DNA of 64,000 bases from Fremontodendron californicum (taxonomy: Eukaryota; Streptophyta; Magnoliopsida; Malvales; Malvaceae). Positions within the stretch are counted from its first letter, which is position 1; every line of letters begins with the position of its first letter. The stretch spans positions 41,767,645 to 41,831,644 of the forward strand of contig JAULJL010000001.1 of assembly GCA_030761205.1 (NCBI GenBank), given 5' to 3'. The position numbers and the translations under genes are program-made. Under the pieces are notes generated by a model. The model made no database searches. It saw only the letters and a program-made list of their open reading frames with translations, and was not told the DNA's origin. Below, one piece after another: positions 33,587 to 46,113 of this stretch.

Positions 33587-36500
33587 CTATTGCATCAAAT
33601 TTTTTCGTCTTGGATCTGTAATATATATCTTCCAGTGCTCATCTTTGAGCCCTGCCTCTCTAGCCTTTTTTCTATCCCAATCCAAATCAGTCTTTCTTCG
33701 CTTTGTTAACCCACAAAACTTCTGCAATTTTACATCCATGGCGTCATGAAACTTCCACCATCTCTGATGAGCCACATCGCTGGCGTAAACACGTTGATCC
33801 CCTATGTTCCAGTTACAATCATAGTCCCTGTAACAAAGCCAAGGCTTCAATCCCAAGTAATGAATCGAGTAAAGTTTTGGTGGGTCAGCTGCAAAAAGCT
33901 GGTTCTTTAAACCAGTTTCAACTGTGCTGTTGGACCAAAAATTCTTGAGGAAATTCACTCTCCTTGGTAAACGATGCCACCAAACGAAAACTTCATTGAG
34001 AAAACCTTGGTCCCCTCCATTGTACGAGAAGATTTCTTCACGTTTGTTCATTAAAAGTTTAAATGTGCAATTTGACGGCTCGATCACCATAATACCCGAA
34101 TTAAAAATCCAAATATCGTTGCCTGTAGCTGTCATTTGAGGGAAATGGAAAAGGAGATCAAGGTTTCTTAAGACCATGATGTCTGCATCGATGAAAATAA
34201 CCTTATCATAATCCGTAAGCTGCCAGAGCCTGAACTTGCTGTAGTTGTATTCATTATAGGTGTTTTTTTCAGCTCGAGGGTTTCGGATTCTTTTGATGAA
34301 GCGGAGCTTCCACCCGGCTGCCTTGAGGGCGTCGCGCTTTGGTTCAGAGATGGACTTGTCTAGGAGAAGGATCAGGTCTCGGTTGGTGCCGGTTTTTAGG
34401 AGACTTTGGGCAAGGGTTATCGCACCGCAGACGTATGTTTCAGAAGAATGCAACACTGTGGCATAGGCTTCACGCTTGGCGTTCTTTGTTGTCTGTTCGA
34501 TCTTGGAGACATCAAATACTTCATCGTTTCCTGAAATTTAATTCATTTTTCCGAAGAAAAAAAAAAAAAAAACTTTATAATTGTCTTTAACGAATTTTAT
34601 CTAGAAATGTCACCAAACTGGATTTATTAATGCTAATCAAATTTGTTTCTGCAACTAAAGTTGAATAATAACTATTCAACCGAAATTAAAAAAGGATATG
34701 ATTTTAAGAAATTAGTAGTGGGCTTCAATGGCAACATGGCTTGCAAATGAAGAAAAATATGATGATACATCGAATTTGAGGTCTATTTATATGCAGATAA
34801 GAAGCTAGAATTTATAAAAATAGATCAACAATTTGATTGTGAACTTTGAACTAGAGAGTTAATTGCATGCTAATTAATTAAGAAAATTGTTATATTTATG
34901 ATGATGGAGAAAAATGGAAGTTAGTCTCGATCGGTAGTGGAATCAAAGTTACAAAAAGCTCATAAAAATCTATTAAGAGAGATTTTTATACCTGTGGTCG
35001 ATGAATTGAGTTATCTATCCAACTCAAATTGGGTCGGAAATGAACAAAAATTTTTGTAATCCAGATTGATTCGGTCCAAATTACTATTTATTTAATAAAA
35101 ATATTTTTTATTTAAATTTAATTATAAAATATATAAATATAAATATAAAAATAAAAATAATTTTTTAAATATTAAAACGGATTTGGACAAACAAAACTAA
35201 AATTTTTTGGACTCAAACCTGATCTGACCTGATTCATGAATACCTCTATTCCCATCAGCTTAAAGGCCTTAAGTTGATTATTGATTTCCTAACTAATGAA
35301 AACAATTAGTAAAAACATGTGATTTTTGTTGTTTGTGGAAGAATCAGTGGCGGGCGCCTGCTGTTTAAACTTACATGCCGAGCATTTGTCAAAGACAACG
35401 AAAGCACAACTAATACTACTACTACATATCTTAGACTTTGTCAGCAAGCAAAGTCAATATAATAATTTTGTAAAATTTGGAAGTTGCTAATTATATCAAC
35501 ATCAATAAGCCAGCTACTCCTTATAATAATTCCTCCCCTTATAATTACATACTATTTTTTTTCGTTGTCATTTTCGTCTGCCAACTTCTGTTCTTCAACT
35601 ACATGAAGAAAGCTCAGTAGGTATGACTATTTAACAGAACTGGTGAAGAATTTTGAAAGGAAAAAAAGGAGTCAATAACAACTTTAGATAATTATGAAAA
35701 ATCTTTAAAAAACATATTTTATCATCTAGCGCCTGTAGCTCAGTGGATAGAGCGTCTGTTTCCTAAGCAGAAAGTCGTAGGTTCGACCCCTACCTGGCGC
35801 GATTATTATTTTTGTTTTTCTTCAGATTATTTCATTGAGTAATGCAAAAAATGCGAAAAAAGAAAGAGAGCTAGGAATTGGGATCATACCTCGGCCCCAT
35901 AATGGCAAAGCTAGCTTGCAGGAACCAATAGGCAAAGAAACTTTTTGTTCTAATTTTGCTACTTCTGGCTCATAGTACCACCACTCATCTTCCTGTTTCA
36001 CCAAATCATTGCATCGGAACACCTCTAACATTGGCCTGCATTTGCTCAGGAACACCACTTTGGTCCTCCAATTCCAATCCCTTTTCCCATTTTTAACTGC
36101 CAGCTTTGCTGCTATCAGATGAACTTGAAGCCTGAAAACCTCCCTAGCCCATCCATCTATCGGGTACTTGCATGGCAGTTTTGCCACTATTAAGTCCATG
36201 TTATCGTACTTATTGAAGTCTGGCATTGGCATCTCAGGGCACTTTGGCCCATCAATTTCTTCCTCTTCATCAATCCATTCAGGAAACAGATCTTGCCATT
36301 CGAAAAGCTCTGAAACTCGGTCGAAAAGGATTGGAATTGTTTCCCCATGTTTTTCCCATTCACTATAATCCTGGTCAGCTTCGAAGTTTACCATCCCAAT
36401 CTTCAATCCTCCTCCAAAATCATCAATGAAGCTTGGCACCTCTAACATGGTCAAATTTCTCTTAGGCTTTTGTTTAAGGGCTTCAGTGTTTTCCAAAACT

Positions 36501-36851
36501 GCCTCCATCTTCACCCCAATTTCAACCTATACCAATCACATTCACCAAATATGAAATATCAGACCAACAGAAAAAAACAAATCTTATATGGAAATAATTA
36601 AAGAAAACAATAATCTTGATCAATTTGAGTCAGCTCAGCTCAGCTCACCTTACCTTGGGATGACACTCACGAAAGGAGCATCTAACAAGCGATGCTGCAT
36701 TGTCGAAATAGACCGAAGAAGATGGTCGCAAAAGAAGAGATGCATAGATAACCAGAAAGAAAGCAAGAAAAACCAGGTTGATCCTAATAACCAAAGCTTT
36801 TGAAGAAATTGCCTTGATGATTTTTTGAAGACCAAGTCCTAAATCACCCAT
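33587..36851 (-). CDS. GUX2: GUX2-type xylan alpha-glucuronosyltransferase (592 aa, 3 exons)
   Basis: Minus-strand exons 36851-36654, 36526-35890 and 34530-33587 give 592 residues, matching the short GUX2 class (about 596) better than GUX1 (about 659). Residues about 19-41 are one hydrophobic membrane anchor after a short cytosolic tail, as in a type II Golgi protein. The GT8 domain is in exon 3: HSSETYVCGAITLAQSLL, FRLWQLTDYDKVIFIDADIM with the metal-binding DAD at about 393-395, NSGIMVIEPSNCTF, YNGGDQGFLNEVFVWWHRLP, and HYLGLKPWLCYRDYDCNW. GUX enzymes add glucuronic acid from UDP-glucuronate to xylan during secondary-wall synthesis. The older name is PGSIP, from a supposed starch-initiation role. 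Intron 2 (34531-35889) contains a tRNA gene on the opposite strand and a degraded hAT-like repeat. The subfamily number is a judgement from length and N-terminal motifs such as SSSVYF.NAASLVRCSFREC. Confidence 0.92.
34986..35255. repeat. Degenerate hAT-like MITE in GUX2 intron 2
   Basis: The right end reads CTGACCTGATTCATGAATAC followed by CTCTA, the inverted form of the TAGAGGTATTCATGAATCAGG ends common in plant hAT MITEs. The middle is A/T-rich and the left end (GGTCGATGAATTGAG) is eroded. No target duplication can be defined. Confidence 0.45.
35729..35801 (+). tRNA. tRNA-Arg, anticodon CCU
   Basis: The 73 bases fold as a full cloverleaf: acceptor GCGCCTG/CTGGCGC with a U6-U67 mismatch, D stem GCTC/GAGC, anticodon stem TCTGT/GCAGA with loop TTCCTAA (anticodon CCT), and T stem GTAGG/CCTAC with loop TTCGACC. 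The discriminator is G. No intron is present. The A box (TAGCTCAGTGG) and B box (GGTTCGACC) are intact. T runs at 35809-35813 and 35815-35819 make a Pol III terminator. The gene is nested antisense in intron 2 of GUX2, 88 bp from that intron's 5' splice site. It decodes AGG codons. Confidence 0.96.
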
Positions 36852-37365
36852 CTTTAACCAAATCTGTCCTCCCTACCTCAATGCAAGCTCAATATATATA
36901 GATGTAAAGTATAATTATAATCATCATAACAACCCCTTTTTTTTATAGTTTAAAATAAAGTACAATAATAATGAATTATTATTATTATTATTATGATTAG
37001 AAATTGAAAGGATTTTTAGGGGTGTAGTGGTTAGAGAGCTTAATAAAGAGAGAGAGTGAAATTTAGAGTAAAACGTAAAAGAAGTCGGACCATTTAAAAA
37101 GCTCCATCTGTCGTTTCCTTTTGTCATGAGTTTCCTTCCCTTTGAGACAAAAAGACCGGAGCAAATAAAAGCTTTACTTCTGTCCCAATCCCATGCTGTT
37201 GGAGACAATTTCCTCTAACTTCTCAACATACCCTTTTTTACTGGTTCGGTTTTTATTCATTACTTTTTGATTTACTTTTATTCAATATAATTTTAATCAT
37301 CATTTATAAGTATGATTTTCATAATTCATGAATGAATCTTATACATGTGAATGACAATCATGAGT

Positions 37366-37611
37366 ATATTAAAAGTTTAAATATAAAATTGCCCCATGTA
37401 CTATACTTTTTTTTCATTTTGGTACTTAAAATTTTTTTGGCCCTAATTGGATACCTATAGTATAATTTCGTACTTAGATTAGGTACTCGATTTGAACCCG
37501 ATTAAGATTAAAAATTATACTATAGGTACCCGATTAGGACAAATTTTTTTTAAATACCAAAGTAAAAAATAAATATAAAGGATAATTTTATATTTAAGCC
37601 TATATTAAAAT
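37366..37611. repeat. Foldback MITE with roughly 95-bp inverted arms
   Basis: The left arm contains TTTAAATATAAAATTGCCCC, TTTTGGTACTTAAAA and GGATACCTATAGTATAATTT. The right arm is its reverse complement with scattered changes: AAATTATACTATAGGTACCC, TTTAAATACCAAAGTAAAAA and GATAATTTTATATTTAAGCC. The loop between is only about 45 bp. Nearly the whole element could pair with itself as one hairpin. No protein is encoded. Confidence 0.75.
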
Positions 37612-37998
37612 ATAATGATCAGAATCTCAATCTCTTTTCGACACGCTTTAGTACGAACTTGTATTGAATAATAAATTTGTACCTTTCATTTTTCATAAAA
37701 ACAATGATTTTTCTTCATTTTCTCTTGTATTTGGAAATTTAAATTGTTTCTGATTGCTCAACTTTATGCTAAAAGGGTATAATTATCTTGTCAGCTATTT
37801 TAGCTACTATTTAGTTTGAGCATATGAAAGAAAATAATAAAGGCAAGATTAGGGGTAAAAAAAAAAGTGATGAGAAATTTAGGTGAATAATTACAGTAGG
37901 TATTTTGTAATAGGGTAGTTAAGCAGGCCTTTCAACAACTATTTGGTTGCCCTGTCAACTTCCTACATGCAATGAAATGTCCCTTTTAGCCGTAACAG

Positions 37999-38051
37999 AA
38001 ATATATATATATATATAAATATATATATATATAAATATATATATATATATG
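37999..38051. repeat. (AT)n microsatellite
   Basis: Three AT runs separated by single A interruptions. It should be length-variable. Confidence 0.9.
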
Positions 38052-39080
38052 CCAAATTGCCAATTGACACCAATATCTGCTTTCTGATTTGCAGTTTGTC
38101 CCTTTTATCCAAAAATTAAATTAAATTGATGATTTAATGAATCATTTAGGTTGGCCATCTGTATTATCACAACTCATCCCAAATTATTCCTATGGCAGTT
38201 TAGTACACGACCAAAGCCAAAATGAAAGGTGAACGATCAGAATTTCGCCCCCCATGTCAGCTTGTTAGATAATTACAAATTGGGGATTGGTGTAATATAT
38301 ATTTAAGAAAGAAATTTTCAAACTTTACTCTTTGAATAAAAGATTATGCATTAATTATTGAATCAAATATATATTTTGAATAATCATGCATCAATTATTG
38401 AGCACCTGAGAATTAGGTGAATGAGCCATTGCCAATTCTTAATACATTTAGGCTTGTGTGGTATTACCTCATCTTTTATATACCAAGCCGTCCCTGACCC
38501 TGAAGCAAGAGTACTTGAGACCAACAAATCGAAAAGGGAGAAAAGGCATGAAAATATTAAAAGGGGGGGTTCTGGGTCGCTTTGCATCATTTATGGGGGA
38601 CTTGTAGTTGATTTATGAGGGAATTAAGAGCCATTTTTTTGCGAACAATGTGCACAAATAAATTCTATGCTGCCTTTTCTTGAAACTCTTCCTTGATGTT
38701 GAAGAAATACAACGTCTAAAATTAAAGGTCAAGGGACAATTGTCAAATCTAACTAGTAGTTGTGGTATATCAACCAAAATCGTTTCCACATATTAATGCT
38801 CTTCGACAATTTCCTCATTCTTATACATTTAACTCATTCAAAATTATAGATGCATATCAATGACCACAACTGCTAGGTTTTCCTTCACCTTTTTCTTCTT
38901 TTTTCTTTGGGTAACATATGGAGAACCCATTGGATCTTGGACTACAAAAATGGAAGTAGCCCACTTATACCCCATGAATCCTATCTCTCCCATCTCAAAT
39001 TCGAATTCAAGAGCTTCGAGCTGATGTAATTGCATTTTTTATGCTATCGACCGGATAGTCGGAAGTAACTTGCATCTGCC

Positions 39081-39710
39081 TCATACTTTCACCACGTCTT
39101 GGATGTGTTTAGAATAGCTTTTACCTGGTGGAATGAATATTAGATCCTCCCATCCCGAGTTTTTCTCACTCATCTGCATGAAAACAAAGAGGAACAATCA
39201 GATTCCATAATGTACATATTAGGTAAAATTAGATCTTATACCTCCATTTTCTTCAGAACATCTTCCAAGCTTCCAACCTGCTCAAACAGATCAGATCAAA
39301 TGAATACAAAGAAATGCAACGCCAAAAAGGAAAATCAGTCCATTAATAAAGCAAGTATAGAAAGATGGAACCATTGAAAGTTTTAAGGAGAAGAGTGGGG
39401 GGAGGAGGGTGGGGTGGTTGATGTACTAATAGAATAGTAGAGGCAATCTCCATGAACTTTGCATGCAATCACTCATCCATGCATGCATAATATGTTGCTC
39501 CGACTCTTCATTTTTTTTGAAGTAGCCGTGTCCGACACTCGTGTCAGATGCATATCCGGACATGGGTATGAGGATATGATCCTTCAAGGACGCTCCAAAT
39601 ATATGGAAATCTAGGAAAAAATTGAACATACTCATGTTGGACACATACCTGTATCCGACACTCACACCCGAGTAACATAGCATGCATATACAATTTGAAT
39701 GCCCAAGACA

Positions 39711-39750
<40 letters not shown>

Positions 39751-41616
39751 ACCATGATATGTTGAGAAACACTGGGTCCTCTTGATGCCCTCGAAACCTT
39801 TGAAAGTTCTTTTTCTATATCTTCCTGTACAATAACAAGCAAACAATAGAAACCAAGTTATGTTTAACAACTATCTTTAAATGCATACTGAACAAGAAAA
39901 CAGCATCTATAACAACTTGATGGATTAAGCATACCTTATTGAAATATATTGGGCAGAAACGCTTGTTTTTCTTCCTCACAACAAGAAGGTCAGACTGTTG
40001 ACACGGACATTAAATACAAAAAAAATGAGATCTAACATTGATTTGTGGTAACATAGAAATTATTATCACAGGTCAGCTCCTTCATGCTCTCCTGATATAA
40101 AAACAGCGTGTCAAAAATGGCAATATCTTTTAGAAACTGTGGAGAAAGCAAATGTTCTGTTTCATCAAATTCAAATAATGTTGGGCATGGTTCCGCTATT
40201 TAACAACAACCATATCTCTACACTTTTATTCTATTGCTAGTACAGCAAAAAAATGCTAATGATTCAAGGGAAAAAATACAACATGGTAACAATGAGTAAC
40301 CATAGACATGAATAAATATGCTTTTGGTAGCCATTCATGTGATGCTTTGTATGCAGCGGTAAATGAAAGGATTATCCAAGTTGAGAATTTTTTAGCCATA
40401 TTTCCTCTCTCAAGGACATCATATGTATTTAATCAAATAAATAACGCACCTGGAAAACAGGAACTCCATCAAACCCACTTTTGATATCACCGACTTTCAG
40501 CTGATAAACATGAAAAACTATTGTGAGTAATGGTGTAAAATTGTTCACTAAGAAAGATAGCATCTTCACTCAAGTATGATGGAATCATTGTCACAACTCC
40601 ATTGTAAGCATTGTTGTCTTGTCTAAGTATCCAACACGCAGTCCACATAGAAATTGACACCCAACAATCTCTCTTATTCCTACATGAAACCTTCCTTTTT
40701 CTTCGTTGCCTTAAAATTTCTCATAAGAAAATGGCCATGAACACAATCTAGATAAATAGTTTACAGTATTGAGTAGCAATGTTAAGCTATTTTTGGGATA
40801 ATGTCATGTCCAATGCCCACAACCACTGAAATATTGGAAAACCATTTTTCCTTTCAAGAACAGCAGCCTTTATGAAGCACTAACCTCTAATGCATTCTTT
40901 ATTTGAACTGGATCCGGTAGAAAACGAAATGCAATTCCTTCAACCTTCAGTGAATATACCTATAGCATAAATGATAAGAGCAGTAATCATAAAAATCAAT
41001 ATTGTTATCTCCAATCCAATTTCAGTTAACATTTTTTTTTCTATAACATAAATGATAAACCAGTAATTGAAGTAAAAAAAAAAAAGTCACCTGATCAAGT
41101 GTAATCGGCACTACTTTAGCATTACTTCTCAGCTCCCTTCTCCGTAATCGAACCTATGACAAAAAAAAAAAAAAAATTCAGCACCAAAAACACAAAAAGC
41201 TTCGACTTTTTCATCTAAATTTAACAAACCTGAGCGAAAAATGCCTCGGCGTCTTCTTGTCGAAAGCAAAGCAAGCCAATAGACTTGGCTCCATTGGGAT
41301 CAGAGATAAGCACGAACTCATTGTTAGAGTTGCTCACTGTATACACGGAAGTGCCGGCTAGGGTTTTGGCAACCTGCTCGGTTCTCAAGGTGGCAGCTGC
41401 CGCTGCCGCTACCGCTACCGCAGCCTTCTGCTGAGAAACCGAGGCGAAGAGCGGACGATGGAGGAAAGTCGCCGGCGGGGAGAAACCGAGGGCGAAGGCA
41501 GCGGCAAGACGGTTAGTGTGGTGGAGGCGGATGGCGAGGTCGGCGCCGAGACGGTGGATAAAGGTGGAGAGGGATAAGAGAGGGTTTGAGGGAAGTGGAG
41601 GTTTTGGGAATTCCAT
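39081..41616 (-). CDS. TIC22: Tic22 chloroplast import protein (278 aa, 8 exons)
   Basis: Minus-strand exons 41616-41230, 41153-41091, 40959-40885, 40500-40450, 39994-39935, 39824-39753, 39277-39242 and 39173-39081 all join in frame, giving 278 residues. The N-terminal 90 or so residues are Ser/Ala/Leu/His-rich with an Ala run, as in a plastid targeting peptide. The Tic22 domain follows: VAKTLAGTSVYTVSNSNNEF, IGLLCFRQEDAEAFFAQVRL, VVPITLDQVYSLKVEGIAFR, FLPDPVQIKNALELK, GFDGVPVFQSDLLVVRKKNK, FCPIYFNKEDIEKELSKVSR, ending WEDLIFIPPGKS plus a short tail. Tic22 is an intermembrane-space chaperone-like component that passes preproteins from the TOC to the TIC complex. Intron 6 contains a dispersed repeat and an (AT)n tract. 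Parts of exon 6, intron 6 and the 5' leader recur at 53237-53625 as a deleted copy. Confidence 0.93.
39494..39681. repeat. CCGACAC-family dispersed repeat (Tic22 intron 6)
   Basis: Nearly collinear with 6827-7021: it starts TTGCTCCGACTCTTCATT and ends CACTCACACCCGAGTAACAT. An (AT)n run follows at 39716-39746, next to exon 6. The repeat was carried into the segmental duplication (53237-53409) and supplied some of the pieces at the rearrangement junction. Confidence 0.75.
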
Positions 41617-42589
41617 TTTTTCTGAGAAAAAAGAAAAACGAAAAAAAAATATATAGAAGAATAATGCAGTTATGAGGTTGAAATGTCTTTTTTTTTTTCT
41701 ACGGTCCAATCCAATTGGTTATAATTTCATGGATAGTTTGGCAGTACTTCAGCCCAATTCGAGACTAAATCGTTGAAAAGTTATCCAAAGCCCATTGAAA
41801 TCCAATTAATAGATTCACTCACATTACTACTAGTAGTAAAAGCCTATGTTATCATATTCTTTATTTTTTTTTTTTAAATATTTGTATTCGACATTTGTAA
41901 TTGAAACATATCTTATATGAATATCAAAATATAATATTTTAAATATACCAAAAAAAAATATACCCATATTTTATATATATATATATATATATGGCACTTA
42001 CTTTGAATTTGAATAACATAATAAAAGTGATAATATATTGAGTGCTTTTATTTTGATTCATCAATATCTATTTAGTTATAAGTATTATTTTATATGCTAA
42101 GGAATTTGTTGAATTAACTTGTAGAAGACTCATCTTTGACACGGAACCTTGATTAATAATAATAATAATAATAATCAATTCAAAGTTGATTAAGCTCCTA
42201 CTACAAGCAATTGTATGTGAGTGTGACTCTGACTATGTTCGCTCTTTATTCTTCCACCACCAAAGGAGAGAGATATTCGAGTTCGTTAAGATCCCTTCAC
42301 GAGGGCATGTCTTCTTTTTTTCACACTTTCTAATTCCCTTTTCAATGTTGGGTTTCTTTTTTATATGTTAATAACTAATGGAAAGAAGTTAAATCAAACC
42401 AAATTAACAAGCCTTGGTCTTAATATATTTGAAGCCAGTTAAAAAAAAAAAATATCAAGATAATAGAAATATTTACGTTTGGTTTACAAATCTTTCTCCT
42501 CTAATCATTCTTATCCATTATCATCCTCTTTTTAAGTTTTAATAGTTTCATATCATTACATGATCACCTCCAATTTTTTTTGTTTTTTT

Positions 42590-43443
42590 TTGTTTTCGCT
42601 GCAACTTTTAATTTTGTGAAACTTCAATTTGCTCTATTCTTCTAACAAGTGCATCCATTGATCTGCATACTATGTGGCAAAACCAACGTAAACGGTTTTC
42701 TCTCACCTTTTTCTCTATAGAAGCTATCCCAACTTGAAAACGAATATCCTCATTTCTAATTTTGTCTTTTATAGTCTTACCACACATTCATCTTAACATT
42801 CGCATCTTGGCTACACTCATCTTTTGTATATGTTGCTTCTTATTAAGCCAACATTTTGTACCATATAGCATATTAGGTTTGATAGCCATCTTATAGAACT
42901 CCCTTTTCAAATTCAAAGATATATTGCGATCACAAAAAACTCACCACACTTCTCTTACGCATAAAATTAAAATTTAGGTCTCCAGACAATGTAGTCAAGT
43001 CACACACATTTGAAAAAGTAATTACCATTAAAGAACTTATCAAAATATTCCATCAATCTCTCTTTTTAATCTCCTCATTGATCCTTCACCAATATCATAT
43101 AGTTGTTATCCTTAATATAGTTTTTTTTTTCCCTTCATGTGAACAAAGTCTATAGATTTCATTCTTTCCATCTTTTAAGTCCAATTAATCTATTAGAAAT
43201 ATTTTTATAAACTCACACTCTAATCTCCATTACAGCTTTTTTGAGCTCTTTCCTTGCTAGCTTATATTTATCAAAATTTTCTGTATCTTTATTATTTTTT
43301 AAGTTCCTATAGCAAATTCGTTGGTTCTTACTAGTTACTTTTATTTTTTTCTCATTCCATAATGATATGTTATTACATAACGATGTCATGCCCTTTGATT
43401 CACCAAATTCTTTCTTAACCACCCATATAATACAATGAACCAT
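42590..43443 (-). mobile_element. Decayed, internally deleted non-LTR reverse transcriptase fragment
   Basis: On the minus strand, 43443-43213 encodes a stretch like the pre-RT part of plant LINE-type polyproteins: WNEKKIKVTSKNQR, then NFDKYKLARKELKKAV. About 300 bp further, across several stops, come a YMVQNVGL-like motif and a GKTIKDKIRNEDIR/VREN.L.WF.HV-like segment typical of the C-terminus. The RT core between is missing. An equal copy lies at 54468-55321. Confidence 0.65.
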
Positions 43444-44740
43444 CTTATTTTACATCACATTAGGATCCACCTCATTTTTCCATTTAACCTTTTTGAAGCC
43501 AAAACCCTAATAATAATTATGGATATTCTGATTCTCTCACGGGTGTGCTGCATGTTTTAAGTAATTTCTATCCACGTACGCCGCCCATCCGGTCTTCACC
43601 TTCCATTATTCTATTTATATTTATGATTTTTGGTTCCCTATATCTTTAAAAAGTAGAAGCAAAGCTCTAGGCTTTTGTCTTTAGAGCCCTACCTTTACTA
43701 TTTATTTTGATTCTAATCTTGCCTAAATATTCTTTCCATCACCTTTTGGAGGCTACCTGAAAGATTATCATGATCTTCCTACCAATTAAGGAAAGACAGA
43801 TAAATTAGTCTAATTGAAATTATATTAATTATTTATTAAAAATGATTTTATTAATTAAATTAAAAAGTAAATTTATCATCATATTATAAGTGAATATTAA
43901 AATTTGTTACTTTATTTTGATTTGATTGAGATTTAAAACTGCACTTTAATTTTTTATAATTATTAGACCTCACCTAATGAAAATAAAATATTCGGTTAGT
44001 GAATTTATAATTAATTTTGAATAAAATAAAAAATATAATGTAAATATTCAACATCTGAAAATATACACTTATGTGCCACAATAGAAAAATTATTATTTAT
44101 TCTTAATGAAATTTATATTAAAATAAACAATTTTAAAATATTAAAACCAGAATTAATTAAAAAATTAATTCTAATTTATCCAGTAAAAAGAAATATGGTA
44201 AAAGAATAGAAAAAGTGAAAAATTTAATGAGAAAAAAATAGAGAGAGAAAGCAATTGAGAAAGAGATTAAAATAAAAGTTCTTGTTATTAGGATTATACT
44301 TCAGGTCATATTTTGTGGACAATGAATGATTATTAATAAATTTTGCCATGCTAGAAAAATTCTAATCTCCATCTAATTAGTTAATTAAAATATAGTATAC
44401 TAGATTTTTGATACACTCATTATATGGGTGAAAAAGAAAAAATATTTTTTAAAAAAATTTATCTGTTGAAGAAATTACTTGATGATTTGAATGATTAATT
44501 TTTTATAAATATATATGAAATAAAAAAAAAATAAAAAAACATAAATATCTCTACTTGAATATTTTTATTATTATTTTATTCTAATTTTAAAGTAATTTCA
44601 TCAACTGAGTTGATATCACTTAACTTGTAACACTAACTCAATCAAAAAATTTATATAATAATATAGATTAACCAAAAAAAAAATATAGTACATATATTTC
44701 AAGGGAAATATATGCTTCTTGATTCTTGACTACCATAAGG

Positions 44741-45060
44741 CATATAAAGCAATAGAAATATATCTAATCATGAAAAAGGCAATTATATGTAACACAACAA
44801 GTGGCACTCAAGTTTTCCAAATTAGATTACTTTGCCCAATTGAGTGAATTAAAAGGTATTCGACAAATAGAACGATTCTTCAGGTGAATAAAGCATGGTT
44901 CAACATTTAATATAAGAATTTAATAACAATGCATATAAAGCAATAGAAATATATCTAATCTTGAAAAAGGCAATTATATGTACTACAATTAATAAGTGAC
45001 ACTCAAAATTTCCAAATTAGATTAGTTTGCCCGATTGAGTGAATTAAAAGGTAGTCAACA
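44741..45060 (+). repeat. Direct pair of about 126-129-bp A/T-rich blocks
   Basis: Block 1 (44741-44866) and block 2 (44932-45060) share CATATAAAGCAATAGAAATA, AAAAAGGCAATTATATGTA, TCCAAATTAGATTA and GATTGAGTGAATTAAAAGGTA-like segments with modest divergence. The same pair is present in the downstream duplicate (56619-56938), so it predates the large duplication. Confidence 0.8.
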
Positions 45061-45876
45061 ATGTTAAGCCAACCCTAATCAATAATCATCCAAACAAATG
45101 AAAACGTAATCAAATAAAAAACCATCAACATAAAAGTAAACAATTTAATGTGATTATTTACACACCCAGATCAAACAAATATTTACCGAACCCAAATAAA
45201 AAATTCACACCCATAAACTCTCTCATTCTCTATTAGTCCTATGACATGCCTACACATCCAATCCCGTAAAATCTTATAAAATTTCTTACATCTTTCTCTC
45301 ATATATCACCTTATACAGACTTCTACTATCTAAAAATTCACTAACTTACCGTCAAATAAATTTGATCATCAAACAATATTTTTAGTGAATCAAAAAATAT
45401 TTTCAAAATAACTTTCAGCAAATCTTTTAAGATTTGAATCAATCTTTTGGGAATCATTTGATTCATGTATAAATTATGTAATCTTATAATTGGTTAAACA
45501 AGAGAAAATAAATAAAAGATAATAATTATATAGAGAAAAAATAAACTAAAGTTGTAGCGTATGATTAATTAGCAATAATTTATCACAAGATATTTGTCTT
45601 GGGAGCTTTACCGAAAGTTTTAGTTTGGTAGGCAAATGGCAGCTCAGCTTTATTTACAAGAGCTATATGCCTCGTTACACAACATAAATTATTTTTATAA
45701 CTTGAAAGAAAAGATTCAAATTGCAATTATGCAATTTCACTTTAATTAGATCATATAAGATAATAATAATACATTAATTTAATCATCATTATATATGATT
45801 AGAATTAAGATAGTTAAAGAAAAGAATCCAGAATTAATGATCTTTATTTTTTATTTTAAATAAGCATTATTATGAG

Positions 45877-46113
45877 TAGATTCGTTCACAGGTCAAGTTA
45901 TTCGTCCAGTTCGATCAGATTAAGATATTATGGGTCGGTCCGATCTGAATTATTATTTAATCAATAAAAAATATTTTTATTTAAATTTAATTATAATAAT
46001 ATAAAAATATTTTAAACAATAAAATTAGCTTTCGGATGAGCTAAATCAAATATAGGTAGGTAATTTTTTTGCTATTCGAGTCTAGTCTTGCCCAGTTGAC
46101 CATGAACACATCT
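45877..46113. repeat. Degenerate hAT-like MITE
   Basis: The ends are imperfect inverted repeats: AGTAGATTCGTTCACAGGTCAAGTT-like on the left, and AAAGATGTGTTCATGGTCAACTG-like from the other strand on the right. The middle is A/T-rich. It resembles 16613-16859 and 34986-35255. It is repeated at 57737-57973 through the large duplication. Confidence 0.5.

Larger units (their letters stand above)
36852..39080. other. Intergenic region between GUX2 and Tic22
   Basis: The GUX2 5' leader and promoter (36852 to about 37250) share this spacer with a foldback element (37366-37611), an (AT)n tract (37999-38051) and the Tic22 3' untranslated region (to 39080). Small open frames around 38384-38620 and 38844-39035 show no family signal. 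Confidence 0.6.

Noticed and set aside
33703..34590. Plus-strand frames opposite GUX2 exon 3
   Set aside because: They are antisense shadows of the GT8 domain exon.
39716..39746. (AT)n run beside Tic22 exon 6 considered as a disrupted splice donor
   Set aside because: The donor ATG|GTATCATAT is intact directly next to the run, so splicing need not be affected.
42186..42371. 61-codon frame, repeated at 54061-54246
   Set aside because: It is preserved only because the whole segment was recently duplicated; composition and content do not suggest a gene.
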